Assembly: GCA_016169945.1 (NCBI GenBank)
Contig: JADLSH010000355.1
Coordinates: 3,963,501 to 4,027,500 of the forward strand
Direction: 5' to 3'
Source of the DNA: Trachythela sp. YZ-2020
Taxonomy: Eukaryota > Cnidaria > Anthozoa > Malacalcyonacea > Clavulariidae
DNA: 64,000 nucleotides
This document shows positions 49,579 through 61,668 of the stretch, piece by piece. The first letter of the stretch is position 1. The number at the start of each line of letters is the position of its first letter. The notes beneath the pieces were generated by a model. The model worked only from the letters and a program-made list of their open reading frames with translations, ran no database searches and had not been told where the DNA came from. A program made the translations under genes and the position numbers.

Positions 49579-51101
49579 ATGGGTAAATCACAGTCCAAGA
49601 TACCGACATCAGAAGCGAAAGATGGGAATTATGTACGTTTTGCCTTAGTAGGATCAAGTGGTTGTGGGAAGTCTGCCTTCGTCAACGCAGTGAGAGGGTA
49701 AGCGATTTAATTCCTATTTTCTTAAGAACGAAAGTTTATGCCCGAAATAGGAGAGTATGAGAGTTTACTAGCGAGGGTTTCACAACTCTCGTGGCTTTGT
49801 CAAACGAGATGAAGAGTTGCATGAAAGTTGGCAAACGAGAGAGATTACATGAAAGATTCCTCAACTCTCATGGCGGCAGTCAGACAAGAACACACAAGAG
49901 TTAGCGACCCAGATTTTGCATCAGAGTTCCTCAACTCTCATTGCTCATATGCTATTTGCTAGAACTAATTGTTTTTACAATTACTACAAAGTGTATAACA
50001 AACTTTCATCCACACTCTCTTACAATGTCGACTCTCGCCGTGCTTGTGTTTGCTTCAGGTTTACTTGTACTGTAAACAAAGTTCTTGAATTATATTTATA
50101 TTTCATATAATTACATGTTCCATATATACAACCCATTTGCAGTTTGGTACACATTCTTTGTGGGAACGATCCTACAGCATTACATGTAGTTGTAGACAAA
50201 GATCATAGTGTGGCAATTCTGTTGCAAATTTGTCTTTGCTACGATAGATTGAAAGGCATACAAAAGCGTGAAGATATGTTGGTTGAGCTCCATGACATTT
50301 TCGATGCACAACTGAGTGCAGCAATGTGGAACCAAGTTGACTGTGAAATTTTTTCTTGCATAGCTAGTGGTTTTATTACAGTAAAAAATATCAGAACAGA
50401 AGAACAAGTCAATTTTTTGGTAGCAGCTCCTATTAATATTATTTAGGTAGCTTTAGGTGTACGTGTTTAATTATTATCATAACATTTATTATCATTATTA
50501 TGGAGGAAATAAAGCTTTATTATTAACTTACGTTAAATAGGGTCGACAGAATTAGCCTACTATGAAACGATGTTAACCAGGATTTTTTGCATACATTTCT
50601 TCTGTAGCATTGACGATGAAGACGAGAATGCAGCGACAGTAGACATTGTTGAAACAGGGGGAGAACCCATTGAATACACCTATCCAACAACTCCACTTGT
50701 CAGTTTCTGCGATCTACCCGGTTATGGTACACCAAACAATCCCAACTTTGAAATGTATTGGAAGAAACTCGAATTGGAAAAATTTGACAGATTTCTGATT
50801 TTTATTTCACTCAGAATAACGGAACTTGATCTGGCAATGATAAAGAAAGTCAAATCTGTCAAGAAGTCATTCTTTCTCATTCGTACCAAGATTGATGTCG
50901 AATACATGACGGAGAAACGTAAACGTCAGTTTAAAGAAGAAGAGTTGTTATCAAAAATTCGGGATTATGTAGTAAAACAAACGAAACATTTGTCATGCTC
51001 TGAAGAAAACATATTTCTTGTCAGTAATTATGATCCATACAAATGGGACTTCTTCCAATTGATACAAGCTATAATCAACGTGTTGCCTGTTCCTGAAATA
51101 G
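49579..51101 (+). CDS. IRG-like GTPase gene 7 (class III, unit copy 2)
   Basis: Exon 1 is 49579-49697 (119 nt): ATG, then MGKSQSKIPTSE (myristoylation-type start), VRFALVGSSGCGKSA (P-loop), donor AGAGG|GTAAGC. Exon 2 is 50608-51101 (494 nt): acceptor TTCTGTAG, IDDEDENAATVDIVE, DLPGYGTPNNP (G3), RTKIDVE (G4) and FLVSNYDPYKWDFFQL, ending PVPEIG at ATAG|GTAGGT. About 204 residues are seen, half the normal IRG size. No C-terminal helical exon was found before 54318. If the last donor is not used, the protein stops two codons later (GGT-AGG-TAA), leaving a near-pure G domain with a lipid anchor. All G motifs are intact. The first exon is much shorter than in the other classes (about 24 residues before the first Gly of the P-loop). 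Confidence 0.8.
50143..50446 (+). CDS. Hypothetical terminal exon in intron of gene 7
   Basis: A frame of 100 codons follows a good acceptor (CCCATTTGCAG) and is followed by AATAAAG near 50508. It includes VHILCGNDPTALHVVVDKD and HDIFDAQLSAAMWNQVDCEI. No family is recognised. It could be the last exon of an unrelated gene or transposon, or chance. No partner exon was identified upstream. Confidence 0.3.
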
Positions 51102-51795
51102 GTAGGTAATCTTAATCAACATCACCTTGTTTATGATCTACTTAAAATCAATTACAAAAACATTTGTTCTATATATACTCATTATACTGTGGTTAATATA
51201 TTTTTGTTAAAAGTACAAATATGAAATACTTTATGTAATATATTGCTTTGTAGCACTAGTCTGCATTGTTGTTCCTGCTGGGAATGTAACTTTTTGAAAA
51301 GGAATGGGTAGGCATAATATTAAGTTGTAGCAATGCAAGCTGCCCACAAGTAACAGTCACAAAGGAGTTTTGTACAGTTCATACCTCTTAAAACGAATGA
51401 CTATAAAAAGCAAATGTTTGTCAATAATATATTATAAATCAGTCATGCTTGGCCAGCTGTGAAAAGTGTAAAATTTCGTGAATATTTCGGATAAATTTCA
51501 GCCATATTCTGCTTTTTACACATCTTTTTAGTACAAAAATAAAATAGGGAACAAAATACCAAGTAAAATTTTACCTTCAATGTTGAGTTTGCAATATAAA
51601 ATTTGCTCATTGTTTGGAAAAGTGAAATGTAATTTTCACTATTTTGGCCAAAACGATGTGCAAATTGCACATTGCACACTGTAAATTCGAACCCTGCTTA
51701 TAATACAAACAAGCTTAGGGTGATGTCTTAATTTTTGTGCAGCACTATTCGCTTCCTGAGTAAAAGGTGCAGTAAGCGTGTAGCAAATCACCATC

Positions 51796-52397
51796 AAGCC
51801 GGCAACTGTAGATCAAGGCATGGTCTAATTTACATAGGTTGGATTCCTTCCCTGCACTTGAAAACATGCACAAGTAGAGTTTGGTTGTATCTCTCCACGC
51901 TTCAAGGGATTTTTCTCCAGACCCTCCAGTTTTCCTTCTTCACCAAAAACAAGTCCTTATTGTCGAGCATTATTTGTCCAGCACTTGTATCATGTGCCTC
52001 TGGATTGGGTGAATTGGACAATGCACCCTGAATTATAGACGTTAAGAATTTCTAATTATCTTAAAAATAGATCATTATCCATGGACCCAAAGTGGGATTT
52101 TAACAACATTTTTCAGGGTGGGAATGGAGCATGTGGATATGTAGAATGTAATATAAGTTTATTGAGAATCACATGATGAAGCTTCTGTTAAAGCAGTAGA
52201 AAAAATGAAAATTGATATTTATTCATTTCTTTAATGGTAAATGGGAGTGTGATGACTCTGGCATTTTAACAATTCAAATTGCTTGTAATGACCTGTCAAA
52301 AAGAAGACTGCCAGGCCATACGGCATATTTTTTGAAGCTCTGGCTGGAACCATTGCTGGGGCAGTCGCGGCAATTGATCCCACTCCTCTTCACTAAT
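51796..52397. other. ~600-bp segment absent from unit copy 1
   Basis: In copy 1 the flanks join directly (near 36030, CACCATC then CGAGCCAG). This is an insertion here or a deletion there. No terminal repeats were found. A frame overlapping it (52212-52442) has no known domain. Confidence 0.55.
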
Positions 52398-53632
52398 CCG
52401 AGCCAGTTAGTGCAACTGCTTAATGCCCTTCACGTGACTTGAGGATACATTGTTTACTCAAAGCGATGTTTATCCAGAAACAATAAAAAAATGCAGTCCT
52501 AACGATTACAAAATGCAAAATGTCTTTGGCCTCCAAGCTACTTACTGCTAATACGATTTTTTACAACAAATATAGCATACACGTGCACTGTATAAATCTG
52601 CATGACACATAATTTATATCCAACTTCCACGATTCTGACAAACAAATGCAAAAGTATGACTTACGTTTCCCACTTTCAAACCCTTGGATTATTGATGTTG
52701 GTATGTTCATAAATTACAAGGACACTTCAAACACTGCTACAAGTTTTTACACAATATTAAAGTCTCCAATCTATCAATTAAATCCAAATTCAAAATGGCC
52801 GCCAATGGTGGCATGGCGCCAGAGGCGAGATAAGTAGACTGGGCCGAGTAGTGAATCAACCTTACCAAAGTTTTTTGGAGTTTTCTTCGTACAATTTGGG
52901 AGTTAATTTTATTATTGCAAAATTCTAAGAAGTGACATTTGACAAAATGACAAATATATCAAGTATACACGTTTCTTAGTAAAACAAATGCTTGTTGAGT
53001 GCAAATTTTTGCTTCTGTCTTTATCCCTGATCCCTCGCCTTCGGCTTCGACAATTTAATTCGTTATTGAAAAGGACTTTATTTGAATTGATGTAGAGCTT
53101 ATAGATCTTTTGGTAGCGTGTAAATAATTGCTAGCAGTTTTTCGTGGTATTTGTATTCCCAATTGTATTTGTGTTCCCAATTGTATTCACAACTCTCTGT
53201 TTTCCGGTTCGCAAAACCCCGCTACTTTTTGAGGCGCCATTTTGTTTTCTATACTGACAAGATATAAATAATTATAATAAAAGCTTTATTGACATGACGT
53301 ATGATACAAGTATGCTAAAGCTACTTTATATAGATACTAATTTAAGCTTATACAGTACAAATTACAAACAATAGACATTAGGTTATTTTTACAATAAAGG
53401 TTTTCGGTATATTTTCTATACCAATTTTGTACTTTTATTAGCATTTCTGGTTTAAAGGCATTTGTCTCTTGAAATTTACACTGTTCCAATTAATGTTTGG
53501 TCACTTAGACCTGTTTCAATATTTCTTTCAATTAGTCTACGAGATTGTTTTATAATGGTCTCTGTTAATGTCAATGTATGTTGCACATCACATCATGAGG
53601 TGGAATTCAACTTGTACTATTCACGATGTAAG

Positions 53633-54045
53633 GTAATACAATACAATACAATAAAACTTTATTTTGACGCGGTAAAAACTTCAGTACATTAATTAGATAG
53701 GAAAAATAATTACAACTGATTTCCAAGTTTGCCGTGTGGGAGTCATTTTACAAATTATAGTAATAATTTAAGGAATTCTTAAATAGTAGTAACGAACGAA
53801 GTATTCGTATATCCTGAGGCAGATTATTCCATAATAAGGCTCCAGTATAACAAAGGCTTCGTTTTAAATAGCTAGTTCCTGGCTTGGGAAAATTTAGCTT
53901 TAAGAGAGAGCAAATAAGATTGCACAGAAAATAGCTATATTTTAATTGCGGATATAACGGGGTCGGAGAGAGCAACGAGTTATAGCGCAAGAGCTCGAGG
54001 GCTCGACGTCGTGTTGCACGCAACACATTAAGTGCGAAATTGTCG
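53633..54045 (-). pseudogene. LINE C-terminal fragment
   Basis: The minus-strand frame contains SYLKRSLCYTGALLWNNLPQ and DIRILRSLLLFKNSLN, a typical non-LTR RT C-terminus. Its tail has AATACA repeats and AATAAA (plus-strand 53635-53665). Most of it is missing from unit copy 1, near 37075. Confidence 0.7.
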
Positions 54046-54317
54046 AAATATTCGACGGGCTTCCTCACGTAATCACGGAAATCGACGTTGATTTGGACTT
54101 CGAAATTCTGTCGAATAAAATTCAGTAGCATTAAATTTAACGAAATTGTTTATTGAATATTGTTATTCGACGGAAATTGGACATCTAAAACAGACCTAAG
54201 TATGGTTATAATATATTAATATATTTTGTTTTGAAAATATTCTGTAGTCTGTATCCACCCCTGATTATACGCCAGCCGTTGTGTCATCTTGTTAAACTAC
54301 AGCATCTATCTTTCTAG

Positions 54318-56684
54318 ACACGACAGCAGATCTAACAGAACAATATCTGGCTGATACAAGAGTATACGTTAAAGAAAAAGGTGTTTCCAACATTGAAGAA
54401 TTTCTCAAGAAAAAACTTGAGGGATCGAAAGAAGTGAAAATACGATTTGGTATAACAGGAGATAGTGGCACTGGAAAATCAGCATTTATCAACGCCATAA
54501 GAGGGTATAAAAAATTTATACTTTTTTGAGGAAAACCTGTGCTCTGATGTTCCCTGCTAAGATTACATGCCTAAATTTAACTCGAAACATAAGCTCCAAC
54601 TGTTATACAATATCCAATCTGCCGGTACACTTAACACATGCATCCCAAATATTTGACCGACCCCCCCCCCCCACACCTCCCTCTTAGAGATAGAAAATAA
54701 TAGCATGGTATTATATTCTATTTAGACCTGCAAATTTGTGACTCACCGACTCTTTAATACTAAAAGCCGACTGATATAATTTTTATAGGAAATCACTACA
54801 CACTTTATATAAACTACAGGGTAGCAAAAATACTCACCCATATCAGTCGCGTCAATTTTCGACAAACCCAATGACATATCATGCACAATTTTGTTCTGTA
54901 GACTTAAAGATGACGATGACGATGCAGCAAAAGTAGACGTCGTTGAAGCAACAACCGAGCCAACCGAATACAAACATCCTGACAACCAAAAGATTATTTT
55001 CGTTGATCTACCCGGCATCGGTACGCCGAAATATCCCGATCTTCCAACCTACAGTAAAGAAGTCGGCTTGGAAGATTACGATACCTTCCTCATTTTTACT
55101 TCGTCGCGTTTCACAGAAAACGATTTGCAACTGGCAAAGAAAGTGAAATCAATTGGCAAATCGTTTTTTCTTATTCGTACAAAGATCGATGTCGACTGCA
55201 TGCCAAGGGAAGGAGGAAAACCAATCAACGAAGCAGAAACATTGAAAAAGATTAAAAACTATTGCTTTGAAAATGTGAAAGATTTGATATCCAGTGAAAA
55301 AAATATCTTCCTGATTAGTAACTACGATAAAAACAAATGGGATTTCGACCGTCTTATTGCAGCCATCAGCGACGCGTTGCCTGTTCTTCAGAGAGAATGT
55401 TTAACATTGTCTTTATCAAATGTTACTCGTGAATGCTTAAAGAGAAAGGCAAAGTTTCTCAAAGGTAAGCAATTTGCAGTGCGATCTTAAATTATTTATT
55501 CGGTTCTTCTCGTTATTTGTATGCTTTGTAGTGGTAATTACGGATTATTAACTGTTAAGATAATATGCATTGTTCGTAACGGATAACAACCATAGAATTT
55601 CGAATCTTTTTTAATTTAGTTTTTGTTTATGAAATTTGTTTCTTTCCATTATAAGTTAACACCAGTGATAGTTCCTATTCTTATATGAAACACCCAAGTC
55701 ACTTTGTAGGTTTGTTGAATTAATGAGTAATGTACGAGTTTTGAACCCCGTTATACGTCAAAAAATATTTCATAGCCTTTCGTCAATCGTAATTCTGCGA
55801 ACATATTTTTTTGTTCGTATTGCCATGACGTCATAAGTGTGATATTATTCTTTTCATATCAAACGTATGACTTCAAATCGTGCGATAAGATGTTACAATT
55901 CTATATTTGGTCAGCTATTGAAATGACTATAACGATTTCAACGTTGACCGCAAGCAACCAGAAATCATGAATTCTTTAAATAACATTATAATTATTACGT
56001 GAACATCCGCGCCTCTGGGTCAAAAGTTTTGTATACCAAATAAAAATAGTGGCGTTTTTCCCAAAACAAAATAGTTGTAAGTGTTTTGTTTGATATAATA
56101 GTATCTTGGGAGGTATTAGGTTTTCTGAAACAATTACCAATTATTTTACATTATTAATATAGAGAATGGTATGGCATAATGCTAATACTTTTATCATTTC
56201 TTAACAAATTAATATAGCAAAAGCTGTTGCCGTGGCAGCAGTTTCAGCGGGGACTGGTGCAATTCCTGTTCCGGGAGTGGGATGTGCCATTGACGCTATA
56301 CTTATTGGAGGTACGATGACCCTCTACTACAGACAATTTGGCCTCGACAACACAACGCCCGAAGAGCTTGCTTTGTTGGACAAAAAGTTCAGGGAGGTTA
56401 TTAAAAGACATCAGTTAAATACAGCTTTCGAGTTAGTTAAAACTATTGGGACCAAAACAGTTGGATTATTACTTGGAGTTGAAGAAGTTTCCAAGTTTAT
56501 TCCAATAATAGGAATGGCCATCGCAGGCAGTATATCGTTTGCTACAACATTGTACTTCCTTATACGGTCTATAAACGAACTGGAAGAAGCGGCCTTAGCT
56601 GTTTGGGATAACGCAGCCAAACGATCGATTCAGGATGGCTTGGAATCAAGCACAAATAATCTACAGATACAAGGAGAAGAATAA
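54318..56684 (+). CDS. IRG-like GTPase gene 8 (class I, unit copy 2)
   Basis: Exons are 54318-54504, 54902-55464 and 56218-56684 (187, 563 and 467 nt), the same lengths and splice sites as the gene at 37321. The P-loop is GDSGTGKSA, G3 is DLPGIGTPKYP and G4 is RTKIDVD. The C-terminal exon has AVSAGTGAIPVPGVG, LYYRQFGLDNTTPEELALL and EEVSKFIPIIGMAIAG. The P-loop exon is almost unchanged between the two copies, while exons 2 and 3 carry scattered replacements (Tyr-Ser for Tyr-Cys near the G3 motif, and Met-Ala for Leu-Val in the last helix). The start exon upstream of 54318 is not identified. All GTP-binding motifs are intact. It is convergent with the class II gene at 57677. Confidence 0.87.
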
Positions 56685-57676
56685 TATGTACCATTGAAGC
56701 GAAAACGTGGCCGCAAGTGGCTAGTAGAAACATGTTTAGAATCACTTAAAGGCTTGGTTATTTATGCTGAATCTATGGCAGCTATGGTAACCATAGTAAC
56801 ATTACGGCATATATTATCATTGATATACTAATCACTTCCTTAGTATTTTTCCACATTAAGATTTCATTGGAATTTCATCGGGAAAACCTGTGTGAAATTT
56901 CCACTACATTCTTCCAGAGATTCATCATATATTGATTATATTCAAAGATGTATGTATTCATTGAAAGCATGGTGTTGCATAGATGATAATTTTGTGCTGA
57001 ATATAGTGCTGAATTCGCAGTGGTTAATTCCGACAATTACTCTAAACAAAATGAACCGTTTCTAATTTATACATAGCTCTTCTATTGATTCAGTCATTCA
57101 GATTATACGATGGGAAAAACATTTTCATATGCGTTGCAAACATTCTGTAGACCTACAAACATCAAAACATAATCGTAAAGCAAAAAACTGTTAATTGTTA
57201 AAAATTGCATATTTTGCAAGGATATAGTATATATCAAAATTAAAATGCATAATTTACAAACGGTAAGTCGACTACAGACTTAAGACTTTTTCTAAAATAC
57301 AGAGTATCCCAAAAAGATGCCTTTCACATTATTTTGCAGTATTACTACGTTCGCTTCAATAGAAGTTTCAGGTTTTTATACCGGATGGATTAACTATTAT
57401 GTCAATACATTGGTGTTGATCTGATCATTACAACCAACCGTTTGCCTTCTAGGATTACTTAAGGTGGCAACACCAAATTTTCAAGCTGTCCAAATTATGT
57501 AAATTAGGTTTAGAGAAGACATGAACCATTTGCATCAAAATCTATTTTTAAAGGTTTTGAAATATTTTTAGCCTAATATCCATATGTCGCCACCTTAAGT
57601 GATTCTAGAAGGCAAATGATAACAGAATTTTGATCAGTAAAATATTAATGGTATTTTTTCAGGTAGGACCGCGACC
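56685..57676. other. Spacer between convergent IRG genes, copy 2
   Basis: 3' flanks of genes 8 and 9. An inverted pair around CTTAAGGTGGC and GCCACCTTAAG (about 57458-57600) may be a small palindromic element. No gene seen. Confidence 0.45.
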
Positions 57677-60600
57677 CTAGTCCATGTCCTCCCTTGCACA
57701 TGTGGCGGCTTCATCCAATATATCTAATGAAAGTTGTCCCATTTCTTCCAAAAGATTAGGCAAGTCTTCAACATCCGAAGAGGAGAAGTCATATTCCTCT
57801 TCATCATAAAGGTACTTAAAAAGACGTTCCCAATCGTTGTTACTTTTTTTCGGGTAAAACTTTCTCATTCTTTCTTGAAGTTCTGGTTTCATCATTTTAA
57901 ATTCTTCAGAATCTTCCTCTGGAAGCCCAAGTCTAGATCTGTAGAGTTGCATCCGTTGAGCGTTAAGCCCCCGGAATATAATCCTCATTAGCGGGAATAC
58001 CATGAATAATGAAAAAAGTCTGTTAAATCGACCTAAAACATATATATATATATATAGAGAGAGGGAGTTCATATTACTATCCTGAAAGCCCGTGTTTACA
58101 TTAGAGCGAAAGATTCCTGTTGTATCACGAATCCGAAACGTTTAGTACCAGATTTGTGTTTCCGTTTATACACGCACCTACAAATCCGATAAGAAAACGT
58201 TGAATCCGTAAAAAAGTTAGAAAATTTATATCTGGAAACACTTTAATCCGAGACAATTTATCGTGTAACCTGTTATATCAACTGATCCGTGACCATTTCT
58301 ACCTGTTATAACGTTTATTTACAGTAAAATCTGACATAGCGAACGCTCTAGTTTAGTTTTGATACTTTTGTGCGCGCATTCAGAAATACGTAAAGTGGTT
58401 CATGCAGAAGAAGTTCATGCAGGGGGAAGAGGGGTGAGACACTCAATCACAGGTGGTTTTTGGAAGTATTGTTACGTTTACGAGATGTAGATAAACAGCG
58501 CTCCAACCTAAAAAGAATAACATGTTCCCGTGTAGTCAGGTATTAATTTACAAAAACTTAAGATTTGCCGTCGCAGTACTTTAGATAAATTTTAACTAGG
58601 GGCAAACTAAAATCTAGCCGTTGCTTTTAGGTCACGCATTCTGAGACAAAAATGAACGCACAAGGAAATGTCCACATTATGAGAAGGCGTTTTGTTCCTG
58701 TGAAAGTGACACGCTCATGATCAAATGGCTTTGCACTTTTGCCAGGCTAAATTATGTAACAATAAAAAGTGTAATAATCAACTCTCTTCATAACATACTT
58801 TTGTAAACTTCAACCTTTCTTTTCACAATATCTTTTGATAAGATCTTCAACGACAGGGTTAAAGCCTCTTTCTGATGAGTAGACAACTTGTCCAGGATGG
58901 CTTGGACGAGGCGGTCAAAATCCCATTTTTCTACCTTATGATTACTAATGAGGAAGATATCGTCTGCACGAATCCCAAGATCTTTCACACTTCCATGACA
59001 GTACGCTCGAATTCTTCTTAACATATCTTCGACTTTAGGATTTTTTTTGCGATTTTCGCTCATTTCATCTACGTCAATTTTTGTCCTTATTAAAAAGAAC
59101 GATTTCCCCATTGACTTGATTTTCTGCGCTAGCTCAAGTTCCTGCTGTTTGAACCTCGCAGCGGTTAAAATAAAAAACGTGTCGTACGTCTCCAAGTCAA
59201 CTTTCTCACAGTACGTCTCCAGATTAGGATAGGTTGGCGTGCCAATTCCAGGCAGATCCATCAATGTGATTTTTGGATTGTCAGGATAAAGGTAGGAGGC
59301 AGGTTCAGATGTTGCCTCAACAACGTCTGTTTTTGCAGCTCTTTCATCTTCATCATCGTCAATTCTATTTATGTAGAAAAATCCGTTGAAGAATAAAATT
59401 TGTTTCGATTTCCGTAAACATATCCCGAAATTACCTATACACGGTCAATCAAAAAGGATAATCCAACTTAAGCGTGCTCTCATGCTTCCGTGCAAAAATT
59501 TAACTATTACAAAAAAGAAAAGAAAAGAAAAGGGTTTTAGCTTTCGATTGACATATTTTTCCTATCATTCCAAGCAAATATGACCAGTTTACCAGCCGTT
59601 TAAAAATTGCCGGTCAAGAATATATGTTTCCACTTCTGTGCATAATTAAGGCAGCACATATAACACAAGAAAAAACGATTTATTACAAATGTCTCTTAAG
59701 GTAAACTTTAAACAAATGTAATAACATTTAAGAAAATTATTTAATTTTATTGGATATTATAGGGTTTTCTATATTTATATTCATAATTTTAGATCCAAAA
59801 GGGTCTATTTTCGATCATTTTGCACCCATACCAAAACATGAGCCTATTGCGAGCGATATTTGCTCAAACGAGTTTGCGCAGGCGCACTTGCCACCTGGTG
59901 TCATTTTACTTTGCGTAATCATATATTACGGAATACAACGTGGCGACTGTATCGAAGCGACGTCGACCAGAGAAAGGGTTTTACAAAACTGTAGAAGTAG
60001 ATATATTGTACATAATAAAGTCGTTGAGTAACACGCAAGTCTATAAAAGTAAAATAGTATAATGCTTCTCGACGTTTCGAGCAAAGTCCCGGCTTATATT
60101 GTAGCTAGATCTGCACAATGCCCAGCAAGTATTTGTTCATATTAAGGTGAATAAAATTATACTAAATGTTTAGACTTCAAAGAAAGGATTTCCAGACGAT
60201 TGCTCATGGTCTTGTTCCTTATTATTTTCTTCGTTCACTGCATCAACAACCGCAAATACATAAAATACGGTAACCCAACCAGCAGCCAAAACCTTACAAA
60301 CGCTGAAGTCGAGCTCATTGTCAAATATTTTCAATCGCGAAATGACCGGGTCAGAATTGCGCGAAATTTTAAAATTTTCCCACCAAAATGACCGCAAGGA
60401 CCCAGGCTTTGTGAATCTGCGTGTACATTTTAACATTACGCATGGCAAAACGGTGTTACGACGCTTTAAACGCGGGTCGCAGGCGCATTTACAGTAATTT
60501 TACTAGTAAACAATGCAAAGTCACGCAACTTTGAGGCCAAAGTGACCGGGGTTTTTTAACTTCCAAAAGAAGGATTTACGACAAGAAATAGCGCTATAAT

Positions 60601-61668
60601 ATAAGGAGTCCAAAGCCGAGTGTACAAATTAAGAATGTTATATATAAAGTGAGAAATAAGAAATTTTAGGGGAAAAAGCCATGTTTTCATGGCGCGATTG
60701 TATTACGCGATGTCAGCGTGACATGACACCTGGGGCCGGTTGTATAAAAAAAGTAGTTAAAGTTAACTATAGTTAGTGCGAAAATTAACCAATCAGAATC
60801 GCGAATTTTACAGTTAACTACTATTTAACTACAAAACGGGTAGTTAAAATGTAGTTAAGACTTTTATACAACCGGCTCCTGATACTTCTGACCTAATTCC
60901 CAACGGTGAAAAAATTCGATTTTGACAGGCAACTATTTATAATCGATTCGTGTTTAGTGATTTTTGTACCTGTAATAATGCAAAAAAAGTATCATTGGAC
61001 AGCTAACTCAATACCAAACGCATGCAAACATACTAAAGTTGGATTAACCTTTCTTATACACCTTGTATATATTGCGGATCCAAAATATCCCTGCAGGATG
61101 AAGTAGTAGAATAAGTCAAGTGAGCTGACCGCATAAACGGCAGTCGCATCATAATTTGCCTTTCATTGTGCAGCCCAATGTCGACATTTTCGTGATATCG
61201 AAACTGAAAATGTGAAGGTTGCGCTCTGAGCAGATTCAGTTTTCTTTCGTCCTATGATACCTGCTAACAAGTAAAGGCCTCTTGTGGTCAACTAGTGTCA
61301 GCAGTGTCTCCACAAATTTTGTTTCATTTGTACTGTGAAACAGTACCTTGATTATAACATACAGTAGTACTTCGTAATAGAAACGCTTCCTAATTTCTAT
61401 TCCGCCTATCAAATAACAGTGGAGTACAGAACTAGTCTAAGACAAAAACCGATAAACTTTTATACCCTCTAAATCTGTTAATGAAGCTTGATTTCCCAAC
61501 GCCGGAGTCTCCCGTGACGCCAATTTTAATTACAACATCTCTCCATCCTTCAAGTTCTCCTCTAAGTAAATTTTGGGCTGCTGCGACTCCTTTCTCTTCG
61601 ATCAGACGTCTCATTTCTTGGAATTCCTCACTCTCACCGGACTCGTGTTTTGATTCAGTTTTTCCCAT
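57677..61668 (-). CDS. IRG-like GTPase gene 9 (class II, unit copy 2)
   Basis: Minus-strand exons are 61668-61466, 59364-58799 and 58032-57677 (203, 566 and 356 nt), giving 374 residues from ATG to stop. The N-terminus MGKTESKHES again fits N-myristoylation. The P-loop is GDSGVGKSS. Exon 2 has DDDEDERAAKTDVVEA, DLPGIGTPTYP (G3), RTKIDVD (G4) and FLISNHKVEKWDF. Exon 3 begins GRFNRLFSLFMVFPLM and contains LYRSRLGLPEEDSEEF, then an acidic stretch DEEEYDFSSSDVEDL that differs from gene 6, ending ATCAREDMD. Intron 1 (2.1 kb) is shorter than in gene 6 and holds a MITE (60731) and an ISRE-like motif (61200). All G motifs are intact. Confidence 0.87.
60731..60880. repeat. MITE with GGGGCCGGTTGTAT ends
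   Basis: Terminal inverted repeats GGCCGGTTGTAT (60734-60745) and ATACAACCGGCTCC (about 60866-60879) surround internal TAGTTAA palindromes. No coding capacity. Located in intron 1 of gene 9. Confidence 0.75.
61200..61209. promoter_or_regulatory. ISRE-like motif in intron 1 of gene 9
   Basis: GAAACTGAAA fits GAAANNGAAA within a stretch (TTTTCGTGATATCGAAA) shared with the gene 6 intron. Regulatory role is inferred. Confidence 0.3.

Noticed and set aside
52212..52442. Possible decayed C-terminal exon for gene 7 (ALAGTIAGAVAAI in one frame)
   Set aside because: Stops lie just upstream, no acceptor gives the needed phase 1, and the similarity is only small hydrophobic residues.
60170..60448. Overlapping frames on both strands in intron 1 of gene 9
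   Set aside because: No domain, no splice context, and no counterpart in the gene 6 intron.
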